Positions 1 through 5,440 of a DNA stretch of 7,638 nt are shown here, piece after piece. Where the stretch lies: positions 1-7,638 of the forward strand of contig JAPORL010000068.1 of assembly GCA_026712605.1 (NCBI GenBank), written 5' to 3'. The notes below the pieces were generated by a model. It saw nothing but the letters and a program-made list of their open reading frames with translations. It searched no databases and was not told where the DNA came from. A program made the translations under genes and the position numbers. Within the stretch, counting starts at the first letter, position 1; each line of letters begins with the position of its first letter. Source of the DNA: Pseudobdellovibrionaceae bacterium. Its GTDB lineage: Bacteria; Bdellovibrionota; Bdellovibrionia; Bdellovibrionales; UBA1609.

Positions 1-60
1 TTGTTGTCAAATCCGAACTCGTTTTGAGCTTTCTATCTTACAAGCTTTTATCAAGAAATT
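1..60 (+). repeat. Palindromic repeat, copy A (right half only, cut by window edge)
   Basis: This segment matches 127-186 at 59 of 60 positions; the one difference is C33 versus A159. It contains the right arm of the repeat family (TATCTTACAAGCTTTT at 34-49) and the conserved TCAAATCCGAACTCG segment. Its own core and left arm would lie before base 1. With copy B it forms a tandem pair of 126-bp period. No gene is visible in 1-185 apart from repeat sequence. Confidence 0.8.
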
Positions 61-190
61 AAACAGGAATAAATAAGAATCAAGAACTCGGACATGCGTT
101 TTGCCACAAAGCGACTTTCAGTCGCGTTGTTGTCAAATCCGAACTCGTTTTGAGCTTTATATCTTACAAGCTTTTATCAAGAAATTTAAA
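61..190 (+). repeat. Palindromic repeat, copy B (core and right arm, no left arm)
   Basis: The invariant 24-bp core lies at 91-114 and contains ATGCGTTTTGCCACAAAG. A small stem follows (GCGAC, loop TTTCA, GTCGC, 111-125), then the right arm up to about 175 and a shared flank ATCAAGAAATTTAAA. The left arm seen in copies C and D is missing here; 61-90 shows no AAAAGCTTGTA-like sequence. The TAA stop of the neighbouring minus-strand CCA-adding gene (186-188) lies inside the repeat flank, so the element abuts or has replaced the end of that gene. A 19-codon frame (94-153, MRFATKRLSVALLSNPNSF) runs through it. It is not maintained in the other copies and is probably not a gene. Confidence 0.8.
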
Positions 191-1439
191 CATGTAGTTT
201 TTTTAGAATGTCTTTTTTGTTTAGCTTAGGGTTTTCTATCTGGCAAATAAAGGCTTTTTTAAGTATTTTAGAAAAGTTTTGTTTTTTTAAACTGGGACAA
301 AGCTTTAAAAGATCGGCTCCTTTAAGTAAAGGCTCAGGGAGTTTATTGTTTATTTCTCTTTTTTCAAATTCTTTTAAAATGAACTTTAAGTTTTGGATTA
401 TTTTTTTTGAATTCTTATTTTTTAAAATATCTGATTGTAAAAATTGAAATGTCAGTTCATAAATCAAGCTTTTCTCCCTGTTTAAAGCCATAAGCTTATC
501 TGTAAAACTTTTGTTTAAATCAATAAGTGTTTGAATTGATTTTAAATAAGATAAAGATTGTTTTATGATAGATTTTTTTATAGGATAGTTTGTTAGAAAA
601 TCAGAAAAACTTTTCCTATTAGAGTGAAAAAAAGGAAGACCTATAAAAACCCAAAATAAATCAGGATGAGAGAAAAAAGAAAACTTTTTTTCCCAAAAAT
701 TAAAATATTTTTTTTCTATCTTTAACTCAGGAAATATATATTGAAAAAAACCATAATTATTTAGCTCTTTTAAGATTGTATCTATTTTTCCTGCAGAAAA
801 CATAAGCATTAATTCTTTTAAAATTCTTTCTTTGGATATTTTTTTTATATTTTTATTTAATTTTAGAAAAGCTTTTATAATTTCTTTATCTAATCTGAAA
901 TTGAGTTGCTGGGCTAAACGCAAAGCTCTTAACATTCTCAAATGATCTTCTTTAAATCTTTTTTCTGCTTTTCCCACTGTTTTTATTTTTTTGTTTTTTA
1001 AATCTTTAAATCCATTAAATAAATCTATAACTTGATCTGTTTTTAGATTGTAAAATAAAGCGTTAATTGTAAAATCTCTTCTTTGAGCGTCTTCTTTTAA
1101 TGAGCTGTATTTAACAGACTTAGGTCTTCTTCCATCTTTGTAATTAGATTCTTTTCTAAAAGTTGTGATTTCCAGTGTGTGTTTATTTTTTAACGCTATA
1201 AACACAGTTCCGTATTTTTTAAAGTTAGAATTAGATTTTGGAAAAATTTTAACAATTTGTTCTGGCTTAGCGGAAGTTGCCAAATCAATATCTGTAATAG
1301 CTTTATTTAAAAGAGCATTTCTAACAGCTCCTCCTACAATTACAACTTCAAAATCTTTTTCGGAGAGCTTTAAAATAATAGATTCTATCTCATTCCAATA
1401 AGGATGTTTTTTGAGGCTATTTTTAATAAAAGTTTGCAT
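186..1439 (-). CDS. cca: CCA-adding enzyme / tRNA nucleotidyltransferase (class II, PcnB/Cca family)
   Basis: This 417-residue protein is a class II nucleotidyltransferase, the family that adds or repairs the 3' CCA of tRNAs or adds poly(A) to RNA. The head domain shows GGAVRN (36-41), catalytic DIDLAT (50-55, D50 and D52) and a likely third acid in LEITTFR (E90). RRDFTINAL lies at 120-128, followed by the nucleotide-binding segment with RMLRALR (168-174) and RILKEL (205-210). The rest is a lysine-rich helical C-terminus with no HD domain. Between the catalytic acids it has KKYGTV (74-79), as in CCA-adding enzymes, and lacks the GRRFRLAHV-type signature of bacterial poly(A) polymerase PcnB. 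I therefore infer CCA addition, although databases may call it pcnB. Both tRNA genes here already encode CCA, which would make its role repair. The ATG at 1439 gives a normal N-terminus; no strong Shine-Dalgarno precedes it. Transcription is divergent from tRNA-Thr. Family is certain; the exact activity is less so. Confidence 0.9.
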   Translation of the reverse strand: MQTFIKNSLKKHPYWNEIESIILKLSEKDFEVVIVGGAVRNALLNKAITDIDLATSAKPEQIVKIFPKSNSNFKKYGTVFIALKNKHTLEITTFRKESNYKDGRRPKSVKYSSLKEDAQRRDFTINALFYNLKTDQVIDLFNGFKDLKNKKIKTVGKAEKRFKEDHLRMLRALRLAQQLNFRLDKEIIKAFLKLNKNIKKISKERILKELMLMFSAGKIDTILKELNNYGFFQYIFPELKIEKKYFNFWEKKFSFFSHPDLFWVFIGLPFFHSNRKSFSDFLTNYPIKKSIIKQSLSYLKSIQTLIDLNKSFTDKLMALNREKSLIYELTFQFLQSDILKNKNSKKIIQNLKFILKEFEKREINNKLPEPLLKGADLLKLCPSLKKQNFSKILKKAFICQIENPKLNKKDILKKLHV

Positions 1440-1476
1440 AGCTAAGTTAAAACTTAAAGATGATTTTAATATTTTT

Positions 1477-1505
1477 ACAATAACATAAGATGATTTTTCT
1501 GTCTA
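1477..1505 (-). promoter_or_regulatory. Candidate sigma70-type promoter of the CCA-adding gene
   Basis: Read on the minus strand there is TAGACA (1505-1500, five of six matches to TTGACA), a 17-nt spacer, then TATTGT (1482-1477, four of six matches to TATAAT). This would place the start near 1470 and give a leader of about 30 nt before the ATG at 1439. It is a consensus match only; such matches are common in AT-rich DNA. Confidence 0.4.
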
Positions 1506-1524
1506 TGAGAATAAATTTAGACAG
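1499..1524. promoter_or_regulatory. Inverted repeat CTGTCTA-N12-TAGACAG, possible operator
   Basis: A perfect 7-bp inverted repeat with a 12-bp spacer overlaps the proposed -35 box of the CCA-adding gene. The geometry would suit a dimeric regulator. A 7-bp repeat can arise by chance in a gap of this size, so the assignment is weak. Confidence 0.2.
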
Positions 1525-1673
1525 TTAGCTTTAGTAAGAAAAAATTTTATTGTTATAAATTGAATAGATGATGTGTTTTGAGATAGAAGAAAGTTTAAAG
1601 TTTTTAATTAAGGCTTTGGATTTTTTATAGTTGAATTTTAAAAGCTTTTATTCTAGTTTTTTTATACATTATA

Positions 1674-1748
1674 GCCCATGTGGCTCAGTGGTAGAGCACA
1701 ACCTTGGTAAGGTTGGGGTCCTGAGTTCGATTCTCAGCATGGGCACCA
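1674..1748 (+). tRNA. tRNA-Thr (anticodon GGU)
   Basis: The cloverleaf is complete. The acceptor arms are GCCCATG (1674-1680) and CATGGGC (1738-1744), the D arm is GCTCAGTGGTAGAGC, and the anticodon stem is CAACC/GGTTG around TTGGTAA. The anticodon GGT is at 1706-1708. The T arm is CTGAG TTCGATT CTCAG, with discriminator A and an encoded CCA (1746-1748). It reads ACC and ACU threonine codons. In many bacteria tRNA-Thr(GGU) precedes tuf; here a palindromic repeat starts about 50 bp downstream and no tuf follows. A TATAGT at 1626-1631 could be its -10 box, but no good -35 accompanies it. Confidence 0.97.
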
Positions 1749-1798
1749 TTAACTTATAAAAGCTCTTAAATAGGCGTTCTTCCTAATAAACAACTTGT

Positions 1799-1962
1799 GT
1801 TCAAATCCGATGGTTTAAATTTTGTATAAAAAGCTTGTAAGATACAAAGCTAAAAACTCAGACATGCGTTTTGCCACAAAGCGACTGGTGGTCGCTATTC
1901 AGTTCAAATCCGAACTCGTTTTGAGCTTTGTATCTTACAAGCTTTTGATCAAGAAACTTAAA
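1799..1962 (+). repeat. Palindromic repeat, copy C (most complete copy)
   Basis: The left arm (1829-1851) and right arm (1924-1946) are perfectly complementary over 23 bp; each begins or ends with the AAAAGCTT/AAGCTTTT half. Between them lie the invariant core (1861-1884) and an apical stem AGCGAC, loop TGGTG, GTCGCT (1880-1896). A decayed extra right half precedes it: GTTCAAATCCGA at 1799-1810 repeats at 1902-1913. The flank ATCAAGAAACTTAAA (1948-1962) matches that of copies A and B. The copy sits between tRNA-Thr and the agmatinase gene. A 70-codon frame (1822-2034) crosses both arms and is a by-product of the repeat; I do not call it a gene. The rest of the 1749-2041 gap shows nothing else I can support. 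Confidence 0.85.
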
Positions 1963-2032
1963 AATAAAGCCCTCCATGTTTTTATAGATGATCAAATGAG
2001 TCTATTGCTCAGATTAAAAAAATTTGATATAT

Positions 2033-2036
2033 AGGA
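2033..2036 (+). promoter_or_regulatory. Shine-Dalgarno AGGA deciding the agmatinase start
   Basis: AGGA at 2033-2036 stands 5 nt before the ATG at 2042, normal spacing. The alternative in-frame TTG at 2024 lies upstream of this site and has no ribosome binding site of its own, so the ATG is preferred. Confidence 0.6.
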
Positions 2037-2041
2037 TAGTA

Positions 2042-2965
2042 ATGTCTTCTTATTCAGAAATTACAAAAAGAAGTTATCCTCGTTTTTCTGGAGTTCATAC
2101 TTTTTTTCGCTTAAGATATCAAAAGCCAGAAAAAGTCAAATCTCATGTTTTATTATGTGGTATTCCTTTTGATGGAGGAACGACTTACCGCACAGGAGCA
2201 AGAATGGCTCCCAGCCGAGTGAGAGAAATTTCCGCTCTAGGAAGAGGTTATCACCCTCAATGGAATCAAGATGTATTTGAAACCCTTAAACCAGTAGATG
2301 TAGGAGATATTCCCACTAATCCTATTTCTATTAAAAAAACTTATGAATTGATAGAAAAACATATTTTTGATTTAGCTGAAAAAGATAAAAAAAAGATTTT
2401 ATCTGTAGGTGGGGATCACTCAATCACTTTACCTATTTTAAGAGCTCTTTCTAAAATTCATGGACCTTTAAACCTCATTCACTTTGATGCCCATTTTGAC
2501 ACTTATCCCCAGGCTTATGGTATGGAGTATCATCATGGGACTTTTGTTCGTCATGCCGTTTTAGAAAAGTGTGTCAATAAGGTTTTTCAATTTGGTATTC
2601 GTGGGCCCTATGTTGTTAAGGAAGATATGGATTTTTGTAAAAAGCACAAAATACAAGTTTTTACAGTAGATGACATAAAAAATAAAGGTCTTAAAGTTTT
2701 GTCTGAACTTCCTGAATTGATAAAAGGCCCTTGTTATTTAAGTTTTGATGTGGATTGTTTAGACCCTGCCTATGCGCCGGGAACAGGAACTCCTGTTGTT
2801 GGCGGTTTAAATAGTTATGAAGTTCAACGGATATTAAGAAATTTAAAAATTGAAAATTTAATAGGAGGGGATGTTGTAGAAGTGAATCCTTCTTATGATC
2901 ATGGGGATATTACAAGTTTAGTTGCTGTTTCTGTTCTTTTTGAGGTTTTAAACCTCATGGTTTAA
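2042..2965 (+). CDS. speB: Agmatinase-family ureohydrolase
   Basis: This 307-residue protein belongs to the arginase/agmatinase superfamily, which uses two manganese ions to hydrolyse guanidino compounds to urea and an amine. Agmatinase makes putrescine from agmatine in the cytosol. All metal-binding motifs are present: GGDHS (123-127, H126), DAHFD (149-153, D149, H151, D153) and SFDVDCLDP (234-242, D236, D238), plus HHGT (164-167) and a late acid in DVVEVNP (E280). GIPFDGGT (40-47) opens the fold. Length is usual for agmatinases (about 300-320 residues). The pattern favours agmatinase, but guanidinobutyrase or another ureohydrolase cannot be excluded. No arginine decarboxylase or polyamine gene is nearby, so the pathway is not shown. 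The gene is bordered on both sides by same-orientation palindromic repeats (C and D). A longer start at TTG 2024 would add six residues and seems unlikely. Confidence 0.88.
   Translation: MSSYSEITKRSYPRFSGVHTFFRLRYQKPEKVKSHVLLCGIPFDGGTTYRTGARMAPSRVREISALGRGYHPQWNQDVFETLKPVDVGDIPTNPISIKKTYELIEKHIFDLAEKDKKKILSVGGDHSITLPILRALSKIHGPLNLIHFDAHFDTYPQAYGMEYHHGTFVRHAVLEKCVNKVFQFGIRGPYVVKEDMDFCKKHKIQVFTVDDIKNKGLKVLSELPELIKGPCYLSFDVDCLDPAYAPGTGTPVVGGLNSYEVQRILRNLKIENLIGGDVVEVNPSYDHGDITSLVAVSVLFEVLNLMV
2942..2956 (+). repeat. Short inverted repeat at the 3' end of the agmatinase gene
   Basis: GAGGTTTTAAACCTC is a near-perfect palindrome within the last codons of the gene, ending nine bases before its last base. 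As RNA it could form a 5-bp GAGGU/ACCUC stem with a UUUAA loop. It is not followed directly by a T run, so it is unlikely to be a terminator alone. Confidence 0.35.
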
Positions 2966-3120
2966 ATCTGAATTTGTTTTTAGTTTTTATATGAAAAGCT
3001 TGTAGGATATAAAATTCAAAAAATCGGACATGCGTTTTGCCACAAAGCGATCTTTGCTTGCTGTGTGTTGAAATCTTAACTCGTTTTAAGCGTTTTATCC
3101 TATAAGCTTTTTCTTTTTTT
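2961..3120 (+). repeat. Palindromic repeat, copy D, preceded by a decayed right half
   Basis: The left arm (2994-3014) and right arm (3093-3111) pair over their length with one G.U pair and one bulged T. The invariant core is at 3027-3050, followed by an apical stem AGCGA/TTGCT (one G.U pair) around TCTTTGC. Before it, 2961-2990 reads like a decayed right half (TTTAAATCTGAATTTG against TTCAAATCCGAACTCG), the same arrangement as in copies A/B and C. Relative to copy C, the stem change AAGATA to AGGATA on the left is matched by TATCTT to TATCCT on the right. The copy follows the agmatinase stop directly. Confidence 0.82.
2994..3120 (+). terminator. Possible terminator of the agmatinase gene formed by repeat copy D
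   Basis: The long hairpin of copy D ends in AAGCTTTTTCTTTTTTT (3104-3120), a stem base followed by a T-rich tract, starting 28 bp after the stop codon. This would suit factor-independent termination. The large loop is unlike a classic compact terminator, so the role is an inference. Confidence 0.4.
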
Positions 3121-3188
3121 CAAAATCAACTAAAATAAGATAGGCCTGTAAAATGGCTTAAAAAGTCAGCTTTGAAAGGGGGGAGATA

Positions 3189-3218
3189 ATGCATAAACAT
3201 AAAAAAAAGACAGTCTAG
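3189..3218 (+). CDS. Tiny leader ORF MHKHKKKTV upstream of the lipoprotein gene (speculative)
   Basis: An ATG at 3189 opens a nine-codon frame ending at TAG (3216-3218). A run of six G followed by AG, ending 3 nt before the ATG, is a strong Shine-Dalgarno-like purine tract in this AT-rich gap. The peptide is rich in lysine and histidine. It may be a leader peptide or chance. A CTAG-GGG-CTAG sequence overlaps and follows its stop (3215-3225), too short to be a firm terminator. I see no known attenuator and claim no function. Confidence 0.25.
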   Translation: MHKHKKKTV

Positions 3219-3278
3219 GGGCTAGTTTTAAAAAAAGATAAAAAATATATTGTTATTTTTTTAATTTTTTTTAAACTC

Positions 3279-3284
3279 TATGAT
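3279..3284 (+). promoter_or_regulatory. Candidate -10 box of the lipoprotein gene
   Basis: TATGAT matches TATAAT at five of six positions and lies 25 bp before the ATG at 3310. It would start transcription near 3291, giving a leader of about 19 nt that contains the AGGAGG site. The -35 region is only a T run; TTGTTA at 3250-3255 is too far away at 23 nt. The possible earlier ATG at 3280 overlaps this box, which argues against using it as a start. Confidence 0.4.
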
Positions 3285-3299
3285 AGTGTTTAAAAAATC

Positions 3300-3305
3300 A
3301 GGAGG
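3300..3305 (+). promoter_or_regulatory. Strong Shine-Dalgarno AGGAGG of the lipoprotein gene
   Basis: AGGAGG sits 4 nt before the ATG at 3310 and fixes the start there. Translation from 3310 also places a signal peptide and lipobox correctly at the N-terminus. Confidence 0.8.
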
Positions 3306-3309
3306 ATTT

Positions 3310-4020
3310 ATGTCATTTCTAAATAAAATTTTATTTGCTTTTTGTTTTGTAGCTATTATATCTTGCGCGCCTTCATCAGATAAAAGAAAATGGGGTCATA
3401 AAAAACAGACTTCAGCAGAAATGGTTAATATGATTTTATTTGATCTATTTTCTAGAACAATAGACGAGTATCAAGAAGTTATCAGAATATTAGAATCACA
3501 AAAAGATATTTATAATGAAATTATACATATATCCTATAAGATTAACAGCGTATATAATAAGATTGTAAAGAAACAACAGCTTGGTTTTGAATCTTTTAAC
3601 GATTTAAAAAAAGAAGTTAATAAATTAGAAGAAGCCCTTTCAGATTATGAATTGTCAGTAGAAGTTTCTGATAGTTTGATATCTATAAAATCTAATGTAC
3701 AATTGATGGAAAATTATTTGATGAATGGAGTAAAAAAGTCTGATGGGGAAGTTGTTGAAGCTTCTACTAGTCCGACAGTAGTTACTACTACACCAGATGG
3801 AGATCTTGAAGCTTCTACTAGTCCGACAGTAGTTACTACTACACCAGATGGAGATCTTGAAGCTTCTACTAGTCCGACAGTAGTTACTACTACACCAGAT
3901 GGAGATCTTGAAGCTTCTACTAGTCCGACAGTAATTGTTACTACACCGGAGGGAGATGAAGTTGTTGAAGCTTCTAGCCCTACAGAAGTTATTACTACAC
4001 CGGAAGAAGATGAAGAGTGA
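3310..4020 (+). CDS. Lipoprotein with C-terminal 17-residue tandem repeats, function unknown
   Basis: This 236-residue protein begins with a lipoprotein signal peptide: K6, hydrophobic ILFAFCFVAI, then lipobox IISC with C19 as the lipidated residue. The residue after C19 is alanine, which in Gram-negative bacteria does not signal inner-membrane retention, so the outer membrane is likely. Residues 36-140 are helical and charged (DEYQEVIRILESQKDIYNEI and KKEVNKLEEAL), suggesting coiled coil. Residues 150-236 are five units of EASTSPTVVTTTPDGDL type: three identical, then a 19-residue and a 17-residue variant, ending in PEEDEE. This Thr/Ser/Pro/acid-rich tail resembles a flexible stalk or surface-exposed spacer. 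I do not recognise a family. It stands alone between repeat copy D and the convergent phoH. The start at 3310 is preferred over 3280, which lacks a ribosome binding site and would bury the signal peptide. Confidence 0.85.
   Translation: MSFLNKILFAFCFVAIISCAPSSDKRKWGHKKQTSAEMVNMILFDLFSRTIDEYQEVIRILESQKDIYNEIIHISYKINSVYNKIVKKQQLGFESFNDLKKEVNKLEEALSDYELSVEVSDSLISIKSNVQLMENYLMNGVKKSDGEVVEASTSPTVVTTTPDGDLEASTSPTVVTTTPDGDLEASTSPTVVTTTPDGDLEASTSPTVIVTTPEGDEVVEASSPTEVITTPEEDEE
3757..4017 (+). repeat. 51-bp in-frame tandem repeat in the lipoprotein gene
   Basis: Units start at 3757, 3808, 3859, 3910 and 3967. The first three are identical over all 51 bp. The fourth matches for its first 24 bases and then becomes a 57-bp variant ending GATGAAGTTGTT. 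The fifth (51 bp) is more diverged and ends at the stop codon. Each unit begins GAAGCTTCTA. Because 51 is a multiple of three, gain or loss of units keeps the frame and changes only tail length. Confidence 0.97.
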
Positions 4021-4117
4021 GAAGCAGGATAGCCTGTAAAAACCTAATAAAAAAAGTTAAATTTTTAGTTAGAAAATTTTGTAGGAATTGAAACTTAGTA
4101 ATAAAGACAATTAAAAA

Positions 4118-5440
4118 TTAAAGCAGATTAGCTCCTAGTTCTGCTAGTTCTGAGCGCTCTCCTTTTTTTAAATTAACATGAGCAGAGATCTCTTGTCCTT
4201 TAAATTTTTCTACTGAATAAGTTAAACCACTGTTAGAAGCATCCACATAAGGATTATCTATTTGATAGAAGTCACCTGTTAAAACTACTTTTGTTCCTAT
4301 GCCAGCTCTAGTTATAATTGTTTTTATTTCATGAGGGGTTAAATTTTGAGCTTCATCTACAATTAAGTACTGTTGAGGGATGCTCCTTCCTCTTATATAA
4401 GCAAGAGGCTCAATACTGAGAAGACCTTGATCAACAAGGTCTCTAGTTAATCGTGAGGCTTTTTTTCCCATACCCATAATAAACTCTAGGCTTTCAAATA
4501 CAGGTTGCATCCATGGATTGAGTTTTTGTTCAACATCTCCCGGCAGGTAACCAATATCTCTTCCCATAGGAAAAACAGGTCTAGATACCAATAGTTTTTT
4601 ATAGACACCTTCATCCATTGTTTTATAAAGTCCAGCGGCTAAAGCTAAAAGAGTTTTTCCAGTTCCCGCTTTTCCAATTAAGGAAACAAAAAAAATGTCA
4701 GGATTTAATAGAGCATCAAAAGCAAAGTTTTGTTCTGGATTTCTAGGATGTATTCTCCAAATAGGAGTTCCATTGGAAATTAAAGGAATAATTTTATTTT
4801 GCTTTTTATTATAGCGTCCCAAAACTGTTTGCTTGTTACTTTCCATAATAACATATTGATTAGCTAAAAATTTTTTACTTTCTGGTACTATAAAGCCTTC
4901 TTTGAAAAATTGATCTAAGCGATCTTTTGTGATTTTTATGTTACGAACTCCAGAATACATGTCTTCTACAGAAGCTATCCTGTCGGGGTCATAGTCTTTA
5001 CTGTTTAAACCAAAGACATCCGATTTTACCCTAAGATTAATATCTTTACTGATAATTTCCAAAGAAGAATTTGGAAACTGCTGTTGTAAAAATAAAGCCA
5101 TTCCTAGAATTTGATTATCAGTTTTTTGACTGTCTAATTGAGGCGCTAAATAGCTTTTATAATCAGATAGCACACTGACATATACATAAGATTTTGTATC
5201 TTCTAAATGAACACCTTTTGTTAAGGAGCCACGGCTTCTTAGTGTATCCATAAAACGACTAAACTGTCGCGCATTCCTTCCATTTTCTCCCATATCTCTT
5301 TTAAAACGATCAATTTCTTCAATAACAGGCAGGGGAATATAAATATCTGTTTTATGGAAAGTTTTGAGCGCCAAAGCGTCATAAAGTATCACACTGGTAT
5401 CAATTAAAACTTTTTTTTGGCAATGTGACTTTAAAATCAT
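4118..5440 (-). CDS. phoH: PIN-PhoH ATPase (PhoH2/YlaK type)
   Basis: This 440-residue protein joins an N-terminal PIN nuclease domain to a C-terminal PhoH P-loop ATPase, the PhoH2 layout known as an RNA helicase/RNase. PIN acids are visible in LIDTSV (D14), VIEEIDRFK (E41, E42, D44), KTDNQ (D108) and SKDINL (D133), so the nuclease site looks intact. A linker leads to the PhoH domain with Walker A GKAGTGKT (256-263), SRPVFPMGRDIGYLPG (286-301), Walker B LIVDEAQ (359-365) and LTGDFYQID (387-395), ending GERSELAE. Length is usual. It likely acts on RNA in the cytosol. In mycobacteria PhoH2 is paired with a small upstream antitoxin, PhoAT; here the 154-bp upstream gap has no minus-strand ATG, so no such partner is seen. 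The ATG at 5440 puts the PIN domain at the expected place, though the ribosome binding site is weak. It is divergent from rpmG and convergent with the lipoprotein gene, with 97 bp between stops. Confidence 0.93.
   Translation of the reverse strand: MILKSHCQKKVLIDTSVILYDALALKTFHKTDIYIPLPVIEEIDRFKRDMGENGRNARQFSRFMDTLRSRGSLTKGVHLEDTKSYVYVSVLSDYKSYLAPQLDSQKTDNQILGMALFLQQQFPNSSLEIISKDINLRVKSDVFGLNSKDYDPDRIASVEDMYSGVRNIKITKDRLDQFFKEGFIVPESKKFLANQYVIMESNKQTVLGRYNKKQNKIIPLISNGTPIWRIHPRNPEQNFAFDALLNPDIFFVSLIGKAGTGKTLLALAAGLYKTMDEGVYKKLLVSRPVFPMGRDIGYLPGDVEQKLNPWMQPVFESLEFIMGMGKKASRLTRDLVDQGLLSIEPLAYIRGRSIPQQYLIVDEAQNLTPHEIKTIITRAGIGTKVVLTGDFYQIDNPYVDASNSGLTYSVEKFKGQEISAHVNLKKGERSELAELGANLL

Larger units (their letters stand above)
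3121..3309 (+). other. Intergenic stretch before the lipoprotein gene
   Basis: Together with copy D this completes a 344-bp gap without a sizeable gene. It holds the tiny ORF at 3189-3218, long A and T runs (3226-3275) and the promoter and ribosome binding site listed separately. The string GATAGGCCTGTAAAA (3139-3153) recurs with one base missing at 4028-4042, after the lipoprotein gene, in the same orientation. Confidence 0.5.

Noticed and set aside
208..447. Plus-strand 79-codon frame (and a similar one at 1165-1401)
   Set aside because: Both lie antisense within the clear minus-strand CCA-adding gene and are shadows of its codon bias.
1902..1917. tRNA T-arm resemblance of GTTCAAATCCGAACTC in the repeats
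   Set aside because: GTTCAAATC matches a T-loop, but there is no acceptor, D or anticodon arm and the T stem would contain a mismatch, so a tRNA-derived origin is only a guess.
1822..2034. 70-codon plus-strand frame between tRNA-Thr and the agmatinase gene
   Set aside because: It runs through both arms and the core of repeat copy C. The frame is not kept in copies B and D, and there is no ribosome binding site or recognisable domain.
91..3050. CRISPR array based on the 24-bp identical core
   Set aside because: The three cores are more than 1 kb apart with genes between them, and there are no regular spacers.
1799..3120. Integron attC sites as an explanation for the palindromic repeats
   Set aside because: The RYYYAAC and GTTRRRY end boxes are missing and the genes between copies are housekeeping genes in both orientations, not cassettes.
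3280..3309. Earlier ATG start for the lipoprotein (adding ten residues)
   Set aside because: It overlaps a good -10 box, lacks a ribosome binding site and would displace the signal peptide; AGGAGG points to 3310.
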